Below are positions 28,479 through 36,638 of a stretch of DNA of 64,000 bases, one piece after another (the stretch's first letter is position 1; each line of letters opens with the position of its first letter). Origin of the DNA: Flavobacterium difficile (lineage in GTDB: Bacteria; Bacteroidota; Bacteroidia; Flavobacteriales; Flavobacteriaceae); assembly GCF_011392115.1 (NCBI RefSeq), contig NZ_JAAJBT010000003.1, positions 62,001-126,000 of the forward strand, given 5' to 3'. The notes beneath the pieces were generated by a model. That model made no database searches and was not told the origin of the DNA. It saw nothing but the letters and a program-made list of their open reading frames with translations. A program made the translations under genes and the position numbers.

Positions 28479-28886
28479 ATGACAAATCTTTTAGAAAATA
28501 ACATAACAGGAACAATCGGTGTACAGAAATATTTGTGTTCCATTTCTTGGCGCAACGGAACTTTTGTAATGGATGAACCAGAAAGTATTGAAGGAAAAGA
28601 CTTGGGTCCGGATCCGTATACTACACTTTTGGCTTCTTTGGCAGGTTGTACGTTGTCGACTTTACGAATGTATATCGATAGAAAAGGTTGGGATATTCCT
28701 GAAATACATATTTCGCTAAACATGTCTCAAGAAAATAATCCAGATTTAACAACTACTATTTCAAGAGCAATTACTTTTTCAAATGATATTGATGAAGCTA
28801 TCAAAAACAGGTTATTAGTTATTGCAGAAAAATGTCCTGTTTCTAAAATGCTTAAAAACAACATTTTAATCAACACAACTATTTAA
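28479..28886 (+). CDS. OsmC family peroxiredoxin-like protein
   Basis: OsmC/Ohr proteins reduce organic hydroperoxides with two Cys. Both are present in this 135-residue protein: the peroxidatic Cys in LAGCTLSTLRMY and the second in AEKCPVSKML. DPYTTLLASLAGC is the family hallmark. It is separated by 2 bp from an Fe-S-protein gene, a pairing I know from other Bacteroidota. It belongs to the pirin operon. Confidence 0.93.
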   Translation: MTNLLENNITGTIGVQKYLCSISWRNGTFVMDEPESIEGKDLGPDPYTTLLASLAGCTLSTLRMYIDRKGWDIPEIHISLNMSQENNPDLTTTISRAITFSNDIDEAIKNRLLVIAEKCPVSKMLKNNILINTTI

Positions 28887-28888
28887 GT

Positions 28889-29116
28889 ATGGATCCAAAA
28901 AACGTAAAAAAAGAATATACAAATGGTGAAGTTACCATTGTATGGCAATCAGGAAAGTGTACACATTCTGGAAATTGCGTAAGAAATACTCCAGATGTAT
29001 TTAAACCCAAAGAACAACCTTGGATACATCCAGAAAATGCAACCACTGAAAAAATTATGGAAACCATAGATAAATGTCCATCTGGAGCTTTATCTTATTA
29101 TTTGAATTCGAAATAA
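28889..29116 (+). CDS. Small (4Fe-4S) mono-cluster domain protein (Fer4_19 type)
   Basis: This 75-residue protein has SGKCTHSGNCVRNTPDVF and IDKCPSGALSYY, the layout of the divergent Fer4_19 domain often found with OsmC or SRPBCC genes. Three Cys are visible where four might be expected, so the cluster type is uncertain. Its stop overlaps the next ATG by one base. Confidence 0.88.
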   Translation: MDPKNVKKEYTNGEVTIVWQSGKCTHSGNCVRNTPDVFKPKEQPWIHPENATTEKIMETIDKCPSGALSYYLNSK

Positions 29117-29523
29117 TGGTTCAATTTACTACGCAAGTAAACGCTTCATTAGAGAAAGTTTGGCAACATTTAATTTTTAAAATTGAAAAACCAGAAAACT
29201 TTGTTCCGGGTGTAAGTGATGTGTTTATTTTGGAGAAAAATGAGAATTTCGTAACCAGAAAAATGACCATAACTACTCCAGAAACCGTGACAACTTTGGT
29301 GGAGAAAATTACTTTCATTCCATACAAAGTTAGGTTTTTACTAGTTGAACATCCAAAATTTGAAGGTTATGTGGATAACGATATTCAATTTATTTCGGAA
29401 AATGAAACAGAAATGACTTTTACCATAAATTGGAAAGATAAAGCCACTCAGACTGAAATGAATAATCAAGAAATGGTAAAAAATGCCGTTTTGAAAACAA
29501 AAAAATATATAGAAGAAAATTAA
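29116..29523 (+). CDS. SRPBCC family protein
   Basis: This 135-residue single-domain protein has the START/Bet v1-like ligand-binding fold of the SRPBCC superfamily. It begins VQFTTQVNASLEKVWQHL, with central beta strands and a long C-terminal helix (MVKNAVLKTKKYIEEN). The start at 29116 is chosen because it matches the fold's first strand and gives a TAATG overlap with the Fer4 gene. The ligand is unknown. Confidence 0.85.
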   Translation: MVQFTTQVNASLEKVWQHLIFKIEKPENFVPGVSDVFILEKNENFVTRKMTITTPETVTTLVEKITFIPYKVRFLLVEHPKFEGYVDNDIQFISENETEMTFTINWKDKATQTEMNNQEMVKNAVLKTKKYIEEN

Positions 29524-29525
29524 GT

Positions 29526-29735
29526 ATGCAACCACCAAAATGGAAATTTGCCTTGATGGTTTGGATAGCCATTTATCCAAGTATCACATTAGTGCAATTA
29601 TTAATCGGAAACCAATTATTAAGTTTACCTTTACCCATACGTACATTAATTATGACAGGAATTTTAGTTCCGTTAATGGTGTATGTTTTACTTCCTTTTT
29701 TAAGGAAAATATTAGGAAACTGGTTAAATAAATAA
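29526..29735 (+). CDS. Small membrane protein resembling the ABM-protein C-terminus
   Basis: This 69-residue protein has two predicted membrane helices (about 7-28 and 38-60) and starts MQPPKWKFALMVWIAIYP. I recognise this arrangement from the C-terminal membrane part of COG3224-type antibiotic-biosynthesis-monooxygenase proteins. Here it stands alone without the ABM domain. It lies 2 bp after the SRPBCC gene and 11 bp before the FMN reductase gene. Function is unknown. Confidence 0.75.
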   Translation: MQPPKWKFALMVWIAIYPSITLVQLLIGNQLLSLPLPIRTLIMTGILVPLMVYVLLPFLRKILGNWLNK

Positions 29736-29746
29736 ACAAAAAAGAA

Positions 29747-30268
29747 ATGAGAAAAATAATTGCTTTCGGAGCCTCGTCAAGTAAAACTTCAATTAATAAA
29801 CAGTTGGCCACTTTTGCGGCGAATCAATTCGAAAATGCTTCTGTTGAGGTTTTAGATTTAAATGCATACGAAATGCCTATTTATTCGGTAGACAAAGAAA
29901 ATGAAAACGGTATTCCTAAATTGGCTACCGATTTTTATGCAAAATTAGGAAGCGCAGATGTAATTGTAATTTCCTTTGCAGAACATAACGGTGCTTATGC
30001 TGCAGCTTTTAAAAACATTCTCGACTGGACGTCAAGAATAAATGCCAAAACGTTCCAAGAAAAAGAGCTGCTTTTATTGGCGACTTCACCTGGACCTCGT
30101 GGTGGAAGTACAGTTTTAGATAGTGCTGCTAAAAGATTTCCGTTTCAAGGCGGTGTCGTAAAAGGTGTTTTTTCATTACCCAATTTCAACGATAATTTCA
30201 ATGCAGAAAAAGGCATTACAAATGAAGATTTGAAAAAAGAATTAGCAGAAATTATAAAAAGTATTTAG
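29747..30268 (+). CDS. NADPH-dependent FMN reductase family protein
   Basis: This 173-residue flavodoxin-fold oxidoreductase has the N-terminal FMN loop GASSSKTSINKQLA, the motif EHNGAYAAAFKNILDW near residue 80, and SPGPRGGSTVLD. It should transfer electrons from NAD(P)H to FMN, azo dyes, quinones or chromate-like acceptors. It is the last gene of the pirin operon and is followed by a terminator. Confidence 0.92.
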   Translation: MRKIIAFGASSSKTSINKQLATFAANQFENASVEVLDLNAYEMPIYSVDKENENGIPKLATDFYAKLGSADVIVISFAEHNGAYAAAFKNILDWTSRINAKTFQEKELLLLATSPGPRGGSTVLDSAAKRFPFQGGVVKGVFSLPNFNDNFNAEKGITNEDLKKELAEIIKSI

Positions 30269-30280
30269 TACTTAAAAAGT

Positions 30281-30316
30281 AAAGGGAAGTTTTAATTAAG
30301 AAACTTCCCTTTTTTA
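30281..30316 (+). terminator. Terminator of the pirin operon
   Basis: A perfect 12-bp stem AAAGGGAAGTTT/AAACTTCCCTTT with an 8-base loop is followed by a T run, 12 bp after the FMN reductase stop. Confidence 0.9.
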
Positions 30317-30319
30317 TTT

Positions 30320-30365
30320 CTTAATCTAGGTTAAGTGTTCCTTCTTTTTAGACGAAGTATCTTTG
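30320..30365 (+). promoter_or_regulatory. yceI promoter with CTTAATCTAGGTTAAG operator
   Basis: TATCTTTG (30358-30365) is an exact TAnnTTTG -7 box. The palindrome CTTAA-TCTAGG-TTAAG (30320-30335) ends 22 nt upstream and shares TTTCTTAATCTA..TTAAG with the pirin promoter. Confidence 0.7.
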
Positions 30366-30402
30366 AACTATCAAATTAATACTAATAAAAAAAAATAAAA
30401 GT

Positions 30403-30933
30403 ATGGCAACAACTACATGGGCAATAGACCCAACACACTCAGAAATTGGTTTTAAAGTAAAACACATGATGTTTACAAATGTTTCTGGTTCTTTTGGAAC
30501 ATATGATGCAACTATTTCAACAGAAGAAGATGATTTTTCAACTGCAGCTATTGAGTTTTCTGCAAATATCGATTCCATAAACACCAAAAACGCAGACAGA
30601 GATGCACATTTAAAAAGTGCCGACTTCTTTGACGCAGAAAATCATCCAAAGTTAACTTTCGTTGCTTCATCTGTTACAAAAATAGATGAGGAAAATTACG
30701 AAATTGCAGGTGATTTAAGTTTACACGGAGTTACAAAACCTGTGACTTTAAAATCTGAATTTAGTGGTGCCATGAAAGATCCATGGGGAAATACCAAAGT
30801 AGGATTAAATATCGAAGGGAAAATTAACCGTAAAGATTGGGGTTTAAATTGGAATTCTGCTTTAGAAACAGGTGGTGTTTTAGTAAGTGAAGAAGTGAAA
30901 TTAAACATCGAATTACAACTTGTAAAACAATAA
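30403..30933 (+). CDS. YceI family lipocalin-like protein
   Basis: This 176-residue YceI-fold protein is a lipid or polyisoprenoid binder. WAIDPTHSEIGFKVKHMM, VSGSFGTYD, SADFFDAENHPKLTF and KINRKDWGLNWN are family hallmarks. No signal peptide is present, so this copy is probably cytoplasmic. It shares a palindromic operator with the pirin operon that ends about 130 bp upstream, so the two units look like one stress regulon. Confidence 0.94.
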   Translation: MATTTWAIDPTHSEIGFKVKHMMFTNVSGSFGTYDATISTEEDDFSTAAIEFSANIDSINTKNADRDAHLKSADFFDAENHPKLTFVASSVTKIDEENYEIAGDLSLHGVTKPVTLKSEFSGAMKDPWGNTKVGLNIEGKINRKDWGLNWNSALETGGVLVSEEVKLNIELQLVKQ

Positions 30934-30951
30934 ATAAGTTCTATTTGAAAT

Positions 30952-30989
30952 AAAAAAAACCTGAATTCATTTCGAGTTCAGGTTTTTTT
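30952..30989. terminator. Bidirectional terminator between yceI and the 31009 gene
   Basis: A stem of AAAACCTGAA with TTCAGGTTTT is flanked by A and T runs. It serves both convergent genes. Confidence 0.85.
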
Positions 30990-31008
30990 GTTTAGTGTTT
31001 TTTAATGC

Positions 31009-32637
31009 TTATTTCTTTAAACTTATATTTTCAAATGAGGAAACATCAATGGTTTCTTCATTTTCTTCATCATAAGAAATTTTGATTACATCGCCCACAG
31101 CCGTTAACGGCAATTGATTCGAAATTTGAGACGATCCTACAAAAATAGTAGCATTGTCTTTTAACATGAAATAATAAAAACTATTCCCGTTTTTCACATC
31201 ATTTTGAATTCTTATCACAACCGCTTCTGTTACTTTTTTTGTGGATTTACTATCTACATTAATTTTATTTCCAGAAGAATTAAAAGCAGTTTTATAAGCT
31301 GTAAGCGCTTCACGCATAGTATTTCCTGTTCCAACAATGGTATAATCTGCAATAGAAACCATCGCATACATTTTTACCAAACCACCATTGTCTTTTAAGG
31401 TCATCACGTAAGTTGGAATGTTATTAATGTTATACGGAATAGGCAACGATGCTGCAAAACCTTTTTCTTGAACTTTACCTTGTGCCGAACTTTGTGCTGC
31501 ATATTCTGTTGCACCACTTTGTTTGTAAAAAGTAGTTTCTTTTGTTCTAGTATCTACTAACACAAATCCAACTGCCGATTCGTCTTTTCCAACAGAAGTA
31601 ATTCCAGTATACCAATACGATTTGTTGTCTTTTCCGTAAACTAATGTCAAATCTTCTGTAATTTGAAGTTTGTTTTCGTTAGAGAAATTCCAATAGCCTT
31701 TTACATATTCACCCCAATCGTTCAACTGATCTTTAATGAATGAAATCGGTTGAATTCGATCTACCCAAGTTGGTGTGTTTTTAATATTGTATTCTTTAAT
31801 AGCGCCATTTTGTGCATTTACCACTACTACACCTGTTGCATCATTTCCAGAAAAACCAATTTTTTTCTTATATTTTGTAACAACCCAATACGGTACACCA
31901 GCATCATCAATTTCAAATGAAAAATCCGTTAAACCTACAGTGTTGTAGCCGTTAAAATATAGATAACGGTGTAAGTTACTCCCAAAATAGGCTTCTCTTT
32001 GGTATTTTAATAAAATTGGTTTTCCGTTGACTTCCTGAACCAATTTTACATCACGTTCATTGGTTGCAGAAACCATTACATATCCAGTTGTTCCTTGTTT
32101 GTTATTTAGCCATTTGAAAAAACCAGAATGTTCTAAAGGAGCCACCCAAAATAATTTGCCATTGACTTTCTGAATGAAAAATTCGCCTAAATGTGCTTGG
32201 CTTCCCAATGCGGGTTGCGAACCTAATATTTTTTCACCCAATAAATACGCTAAACTTTCATCTACCACTCGAATTTCATTCATAGAAATTGGCGCAATTT
32301 GATTGGTAATTTTATCACCATCTTTTACTTTTCCAATTAAGTTTCTGTAATCCTGATTTCTAAAAATTGGACTCGATGTAATAAAAGGTAATACAAATGC
32401 ATACAAAACAGCAATTCCGACTAATACAGCAGGAAGTTTCCAAAACACAGTTATTGGTTTGTAACTTTTTCCATCAGAGGATATGGTGAATTTTGAAAAA
32501 GAGAAAAATAATAAAGCCGCTATTATAAAAAGCAGTATGGTAATTCCAGCAAAACCATAACTAAGTACTGGTAATGTTACATAAAAATAAATAACACTTA
32601 TAAAAAGCACAAAGACAATTGGTAAAATTTTTTTCAT
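31009..32637 (-). CDS. Hypothetical membrane-anchored protein, 542 aa
   Basis: This protein has three N-terminal membrane helices (about 5-22, 28-48 and 65-88), followed by a long soluble beta-rich region. Repeats of the form GYVMVSA, GVVVVNAQNG and GFVLVDTRT, each followed by a Lys/Thr-rich strand, suggest several PepSY-like units. The C-terminal part (about 460-540) resembles an OB-like strand set. I do not recognise a named family and no catalytic motif stands out. It is monocistronic between a bidirectional terminator and the divergent fabD. Confidence 0.75.
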   Translation of the reverse strand: MKKILPIVFVLFISVIYFYVTLPVLSYGFAGITILLFIIAALLFFSFSKFTISSDGKSYKPITVFWKLPAVLVGIAVLYAFVLPFITSSPIFRNQDYRNLIGKVKDGDKITNQIAPISMNEIRVVDESLAYLLGEKILGSQPALGSQAHLGEFFIQKVNGKLFWVAPLEHSGFFKWLNNKQGTTGYVMVSATNERDVKLVQEVNGKPILLKYQREAYFGSNLHRYLYFNGYNTVGLTDFSFEIDDAGVPYWVVTKYKKKIGFSGNDATGVVVVNAQNGAIKEYNIKNTPTWVDRIQPISFIKDQLNDWGEYVKGYWNFSNENKLQITEDLTLVYGKDNKSYWYTGITSVGKDESAVGFVLVDTRTKETTFYKQSGATEYAAQSSAQGKVQEKGFAASLPIPYNINNIPTYVMTLKDNGGLVKMYAMVSIADYTIVGTGNTMREALTAYKTAFNSSGNKINVDSKSTKKVTEAVVIRIQNDVKNGNSFYYFMLKDNATIFVGSSQISNQLPLTAVGDVIKISYDEENEETIDVSSFENISLKK

Positions 32638-32672
32638 TTTGAAAGGTTTTAGTTTTAAATATTAGTCATTTA

Positions 32673-32705
32673 TTTGATAAGATTGTTACAAAATAAGTAT
32701 TTTTG
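32673..32705 (+). promoter_or_regulatory. fabD promoter
   Basis: TTTG (32673-32676) and TATTTTTG (32698-32705) fit the TTTG...TAnnTTTG pattern with a 21-base spacer, 40 nt before the chosen ATG. Confidence 0.5.
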
Positions 32706-32745
32706 TTTTTCAAAACTTGAAACATTAAACTCGAAACAAAATACT

Positions 32746-33618
32746 ATGAAAGCATACGTTTTTCCTGGACAAGGCGCTCAATTTACCGGAATGGGTAAAG
32801 ATTTATATGAAAATTCGGAATTAGCCAAAGAATTATTCGAAAAAGCAAACGAAATATTAGGGTTCCGAATTACAGATATTATGTTCGAAGGAACAGCTGA
32901 AGAATTAAAAGAAACAAAAGTAACGCAACCAGCTGTTTTTTTACATTCTGTAATTTTAGCCAAAACTTTAGACAATTTTAAACCAGAAATGGTAGCCGGA
33001 CATTCCTTAGGAGAATTTTCTGCTTTAGTTGCTAATGGAGCTTTATCTTTTGAAGACGGTTTAAAATTAGTTTCTCAACGTGCTTTAGCGATGCAAAAAG
33101 CTTGTGAAATTACACCTTCAACTATGGCTGCCGTTTTAAATTTAGACGATAAAATTGTAGAAGATATTTGTGCTTCTATTGATGGAGTAGTAGTAGCAGC
33201 GAATTACAACTGTCCCGGACAATTAGTAATTTCTGGTGAATACAAAGCGGTAGAAGTTGCTTGCGAAAAAATGAAAGAAGCAGGTGCGAAAAGAGCGTTA
33301 ATTTTACCAGTTGGTGGCGCATTTCACTCACCAATGATGGAACCCGCTCGTGAAGAATTAGCTGCTGCAATTGAAGCTACAACTTTTTCACAACCAATTT
33401 GCCCAGTATATCAAAATGTAACGGCAAGTGCAGTTTCGGATGCGAATGAAATCAAGAAAAACTTAATCATTCAATTAACCGCTCCAGTAAAATGGACACA
33501 ATCGGTAAATCAAATGATTGCAGATGGTGCATCAAGTTTTACAGAAGTTGGACCAGGAAAAGTTTTGGTTGGTTTGGTAAATAAAATCAATAAAGAAGTA
33601 GCAACGATTTCGGCATAA
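32746..33618 (+). CDS. fabD: Malonyl-CoA:ACP transacylase
   Basis: FabD loads malonyl groups onto acyl carrier protein in fatty acid synthesis. The 290-residue protein has the QGAQ oxyanion motif (FPGQGAQFTGMG), the active-site Ser in GHSLGEFSAL, the conserved Arg in QRALAMQ and the catalytic His in GGAFHSPMM. The ATG at 32746 is used because it gives the family N-terminus MKAYVFPGQG. The longer frame from 32674 lies inside the promoter region. It stands apart from other fab genes here. Confidence 0.95.
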   Translation: MKAYVFPGQGAQFTGMGKDLYENSELAKELFEKANEILGFRITDIMFEGTAEELKETKVTQPAVFLHSVILAKTLDNFKPEMVAGHSLGEFSALVANGALSFEDGLKLVSQRALAMQKACEITPSTMAAVLNLDDKIVEDICASIDGVVVAANYNCPGQLVISGEYKAVEVACEKMKEAGAKRALILPVGGAFHSPMMEPAREELAAAIEATTFSQPICPVYQNVTASAVSDANEIKKNLIIQLTAPVKWTQSVNQMIADGASSFTEVGPGKVLVGLVNKINKEVATISA

Positions 33619-33623
33619 ATTTA

Positions 33624-33649
33624 GTTTTCAGTCTCAGTTTTCAGTTTAC
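33624..33649 (+). repeat. TTTTCAGTCTCAG-type direct repeat
   Basis: GTTTTCAGTCTCA is followed by GTTTTCAGTTTAC just after the fabD stop. It is the same type as 28100-28125 and the inverted copies at 47575-47622. Confidence 0.55.
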
Positions 33650-33707
33650 ATTGAAATGACTAGCGATTGAGAGTTATGTACTTCACAGTTCAAATGAAAA
33701 GAAACAA

Positions 33708-33739
33708 AAAAACTCTGATAATTATCGGAGTTTTTTTTT
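33708..33739 (+). terminator. fabD terminator
   Basis: AAAACTC-TGATAATTATC-GGAG followed by nine T's forms a hairpin and T run. The -7 box of the next gene begins only three bases after it. Confidence 0.8.
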
Positions 33740-33741
33740 GC

Positions 33742-33749
33742 TATCTTTG
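33742..33749 (+). promoter_or_regulatory. -7 box of the HipA-like kinase gene
   Basis: TATCTTTG matches TAnnTTTG exactly, 18 nt before the ATG at 33768. It lies immediately after the fabD terminator. Confidence 0.6.
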
Positions 33750-33767
33750 GTAAAAGATTCTCATAAC

Positions 33768-34556
33768 ATGAATTTAGATTTACGAACGGTAAACGTTACC
33801 CGATATATTACACCACTGCGAGAAGGCGGCTCTTTACCCGCTTTGGCTGAGGCTGATGACGATTTTAAATATGTATTGAAATTTCGCGGTGCAGGACATG
33901 GTGTAAAAGCTTTGATTTCCGAATTTTTAGGCGGACAAATTGCCAAATATTTAGGTTTGCCGATTCCTGAATTGGTTTTTGCGAATTTAGATGAAGCTTT
34001 TGGAAGAACAGAAGGCGATGAAGAAATTCAGGATTTATTAAAGTTTAGTCAAGGTTTAAATTTAGGCTTACATTATTTGTCAGGTTCGATAACTTATGAT
34101 GCTGCGGCGAATGATTGCGAACCAATGTTGGCATCCAAAATAGTTTGGTTTGATGCTTTTATTACAAACGTCGACAGAACTTTTAAAAACACCAATTTAT
34201 TAATTTGGAAGAAAGAATTATGGCTAATTGATAATGGCGCTTCTTTCTATTTTCATCATTCTTGGACCAATTGGGAAAAAAGTGCGGTGACTCCTTTTTC
34301 ATTAATAAAAGATCACGTTTTATTACCAAAAGCTAGTTTATTGCAAGAAGCGCATCAAGAATTTACATCTAAATTAAACGATACGATTTTGAGAGAAATT
34401 GTCAATAAAATTCCTGAAGATTGGTTACTTTGGGACGATGGTTCAATAACTCCAGAAGAAATTAAAGCAGTTTATGCTCAATTTTTATCGATTCGATTAG
34501 CCCACTCAGAACTATTTTTAAAAGAAGCGCAAGATGCACGAAAAACACTTATATGA
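33768..34556 (+). CDS. HipA-like kinase family protein
   Basis: This 262-residue protein resembles the stand-alone HipA_2 type of HipA-fold kinases. It has a glycine loop FRGAGHG with a preceding Lys (YVLKF), the catalytic loop NVDRTFKNTN with Asp and Asn, and the metal-binding DNGASF. This is shorter than E. coli HipA and lacks the HipB-binding N-terminal domain. The start at 33768 gives MNLDLRTVNVTRYI, and the -7 box lies just upstream. It overlaps the DUF3037 gene by 23 bp, a pairing I recognise as recurrent. No HipB-like antitoxin is adjacent. The substrate is unknown. Confidence 0.85.
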   Translation: MNLDLRTVNVTRYITPLREGGSLPALAEADDDFKYVLKFRGAGHGVKALISEFLGGQIAKYLGLPIPELVFANLDEAFGRTEGDEEIQDLLKFSQGLNLGLHYLSGSITYDAAANDCEPMLASKIVWFDAFITNVDRTFKNTNLLIWKKELWLIDNGASFYFHHSWTNWEKSAVTPFSLIKDHVLLPKASLLQEAHQEFTSKLNDTILREIVNKIPEDWLLWDDGSITPEEIKAVYAQFLSIRLAHSELFLKEAQDARKTLI

Positions 34557-34917
34557 TTATGCTGTACTTCGTGTCGTACCAAAGGTGGAGCGCGAAGAAT
34601 TTGTCAATGTAGGTTTGATGCTTTTATGCAAGCGTCAGAAATATTTACGAATTAACTATCAAATTCCTACTGAAAAAATCACGGCTTTTTGTCCAGAATT
34701 TGATCTCGAACAATTGCAATGTAACTTAGCTTCTTTTGTGAAGATTTGTGAAGGAAAAGCAGAAGGCGGACCCATCGCTACTTTCGAAATTGAAGAACGT
34801 TTTAGATGGTTAACAGCTGTAAAAAGCTCAAGTATTCAAACGTCTCGACCGCATTCTGGATTCAGTTCCGATTTGGATGAAACGTTTGAAAAATTATATG
34901 CAGAATTAGTTTTATAA
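34534..34917 (+). CDS. DUF3037 family protein
   Basis: This 127-residue cytoplasmic protein of unknown function begins YDYAVLRVVPKVEREEFVNVGLML, the DUF3037 signature. Its start lies 23 bp inside the HipA-like kinase gene, so expression is coupled. The recurring partnership suggests that DUF3037 modulates, or is the target of, the kinase; neither has been shown to my knowledge. It ends 10 bp before the M23 gene. Confidence 0.88.
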   Translation: MHEKHLYDYAVLRVVPKVEREEFVNVGLMLLCKRQKYLRINYQIPTEKITAFCPEFDLEQLQCNLASFVKICEGKAEGGPIATFEIEERFRWLTAVKSSSIQTSRPHSGFSSDLDETFEKLYAELVL

Positions 34918-34927
34918 ATACATAATA

Positions 34928-35596
34928 ATGGAACAGTTTTTTAAAAATATTCAAGCCGCTAAGGTTATTTCACCCGAAATTGAGTATTCGGAATATGTAG
35001 CGTTAGATTTATCCGTTACGAATTCAGATTTACAAAATCATAAATTAGAAACCGCTCAAGATTACGAAGTTTTTATTCAAAATCAATTGGAAGCCCATAA
35101 TGGAAAAATCATGTATGGTGGTTATATCGAAACGCGAAATTTATACAAAAGAAGTACCGTTTTTAAAAATCCGAATGTAGAAGAAAGAAACATTCATATT
35201 GGTTTAGATTTGTGGATTAACGAACAAGCACCAATTTTCGCAGCTTTGGAAGGGAAAATTCACAGTTTTCAAAACAATACCGCTTTAGGCGATTATGGTC
35301 CGACTATAATTTTAGAACATGAAATTGATAATTTCAAATTTCATACTTTGTACGGACATTTGAGTGAAGTCAGTTTGGAAGGAAAAAAAGTGGGTGATAC
35401 GGTTCAAAAAGGACAACAAATTGCAACTTTAGGCTTGCCGCCAATTAATGGCGATTACGCACCTCATTTACACTTCCAACTTATCATAGATATGCAAGAG
35501 AAATTTGGTGATTATCCTGGCGTTTGTAGTGAAACTACGCTAGCTTTTTATAAACAGAATTGTCCAGATCCGAATGGGTTATTAAAAATTGTTTAA
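34928..35596 (+). CDS. M23 family metallopeptidase-like protein
   Basis: This 222-residue protein has a LytM/M23 domain (about 90-200). The zinc ligands HIGLD (HxxxD) and HLHF (HxH) are present, with GPTIILEH and LYGHLS between them. M23 enzymes normally cut peptidoglycan cross-links. No signal peptide or membrane helix is visible, so the location is unclear; it may act in the cytoplasm on another peptide. It follows the HipA-like/DUF3037 pair by 10 bp and may belong to that transcription unit. Confidence 0.88.
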   Translation: MEQFFKNIQAAKVISPEIEYSEYVALDLSVTNSDLQNHKLETAQDYEVFIQNQLEAHNGKIMYGGYIETRNLYKRSTVFKNPNVEERNIHIGLDLWINEQAPIFAALEGKIHSFQNNTALGDYGPTIILEHEIDNFKFHTLYGHLSEVSLEGKKVGDTVQKGQQIATLGLPPINGDYAPHLHFQLIIDMQEKFGDYPGVCSETTLAFYKQNCPDPNGLLKIV

Positions 35597-35812
35597 TATT
35601 TTATAAGTTAAACAAAACCAGTTTCCTGGCACATCTGTATTTTTAAATTCATAAAATATAAAGTCATTTATAAAGTATAATGTAATATTTTAGTTAATTT
35701 TTTATTAATTTTAATTTTTAAAAGAAAAATTGATTAACTTTATAAAAAAAAAAACTATACATAGTAATTTAAAGATTATAACACCCAATAATTTTTTATT
35801 AAACTTAAATCT

Positions 35813-36631
35813 ATGTGTAAATTAGTTAAATTGATTTTGATTTTATCTTCTGTAAAATTATTTTCACAGGTTGCTATCGGTGGGTCTCAAATTCATAAAG
35901 ATGCTCAGTTAGAATTAGTAAGTTCCTCTCAAGGACTTCTTGTTCCTAGGGTATTGCTAACAAGTGTAATGGATGCATCACCTTTGTCAGTTCATGTTCA
36001 AGGAGTTGTTGTTTACAATAAAATGGCAAATGGAATTGGTGTAAACCGAGTAGTCTCAGGTTTGTATTATAATGATGGGGCTAAATGGATTTTATTTGTG
36101 CCCAATTCTACAAAAATTGGTGACATAAAGTATAGTTTTTCCTCTACTGATCATGACGGTTGGTATTTGCTAGATGGAAGGTTAATTGCTACTTTACCTT
36201 CAAATGCACAATTAAACGCAAGTAGTTTAGGTCAAACTATCCAACTAATTGATGCAACTGATCGTTTTTTAAAAGGCAAAGCTAACTCTGATGTTGTCGG
36301 ATCTTTAGCAGGTTCAAAAGATTTTTTGATTTCTCAAGCCAATTTACCTAATGTTACTTTTACTGGATCAACTAGTAATGGCGGTTCGCATACACATCTA
36401 GTAGATAGCTACATAGGTTTCCAAAGTATAGGTTTACTTTCCACAAGTATTTTAACTCTCTTTTCCATTGAACAAGTAGCAAAAGATGAAGTTCATACTA
36501 CTAATAAAACTACAGGTAATTCGGGGGATCATGTACATAACGTTACTGTTTCTTCTAATGGTTTAAATGTACCTGTGGAACGAGTGCCATCTTATATGGC
36601 GACAAATGTTTTTATTTATTTAGGAAAATAA
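35813..36631 (+). CDS. Secreted collar-like protein, paralogue 1
   Basis: This 272-residue protein has a signal peptide (about 1-19, ending LFSQ), then an N-terminal domain (VAIGGSQIHKDAQLELVS...GLLVPRVLL...GLYYNDGAKW). The C-terminal half resembles a tail-collar domain, with IGDIKYSFSSTDHDGWYLLDGR, DATDRFLKG, SQANLPNVTFTG, a His-rich HTH.../HVHN pair and the tail TNVFIYLGK. Its fold matches phage collar fibres, but it is exported by Sec. It is the first of three tandem paralogues. No T9SS domain was seen. The function is unknown; a surface fibre tip is a reasonable guess. Confidence 0.8.
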   Translation: MCKLVKLILILSSVKLFSQVAIGGSQIHKDAQLELVSSSQGLLVPRVLLTSVMDASPLSVHVQGVVVYNKMANGIGVNRVVSGLYYNDGAKWILFVPNSTKIGDIKYSFSSTDHDGWYLLDGRLIATLPSNAQLNASSLGQTIQLIDATDRFLKGKANSDVVGSLAGSKDFLISQANLPNVTFTGSTSNGGSHTHLVDSYIGFQSIGLLSTSILTLFSIEQVAKDEVHTTNKTTGNSGDHVHNVTVSSNGLNVPVERVPSYMATNVFIYLGK

Positions 36632-36638
36632 TTGGACT

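Noticed and set aside
28154..28723. Long minus-strand frame opposite the NATD1-like and OsmC genes
   Set aside because: It overlaps two well-identified plus-strand genes and has no recognisable domain.
35627..35642. TGGCAC string upstream of the collar triplet as a sigma-54 promoter
   Set aside because: The -12 element is TATT instead of TTGC at the required distance.
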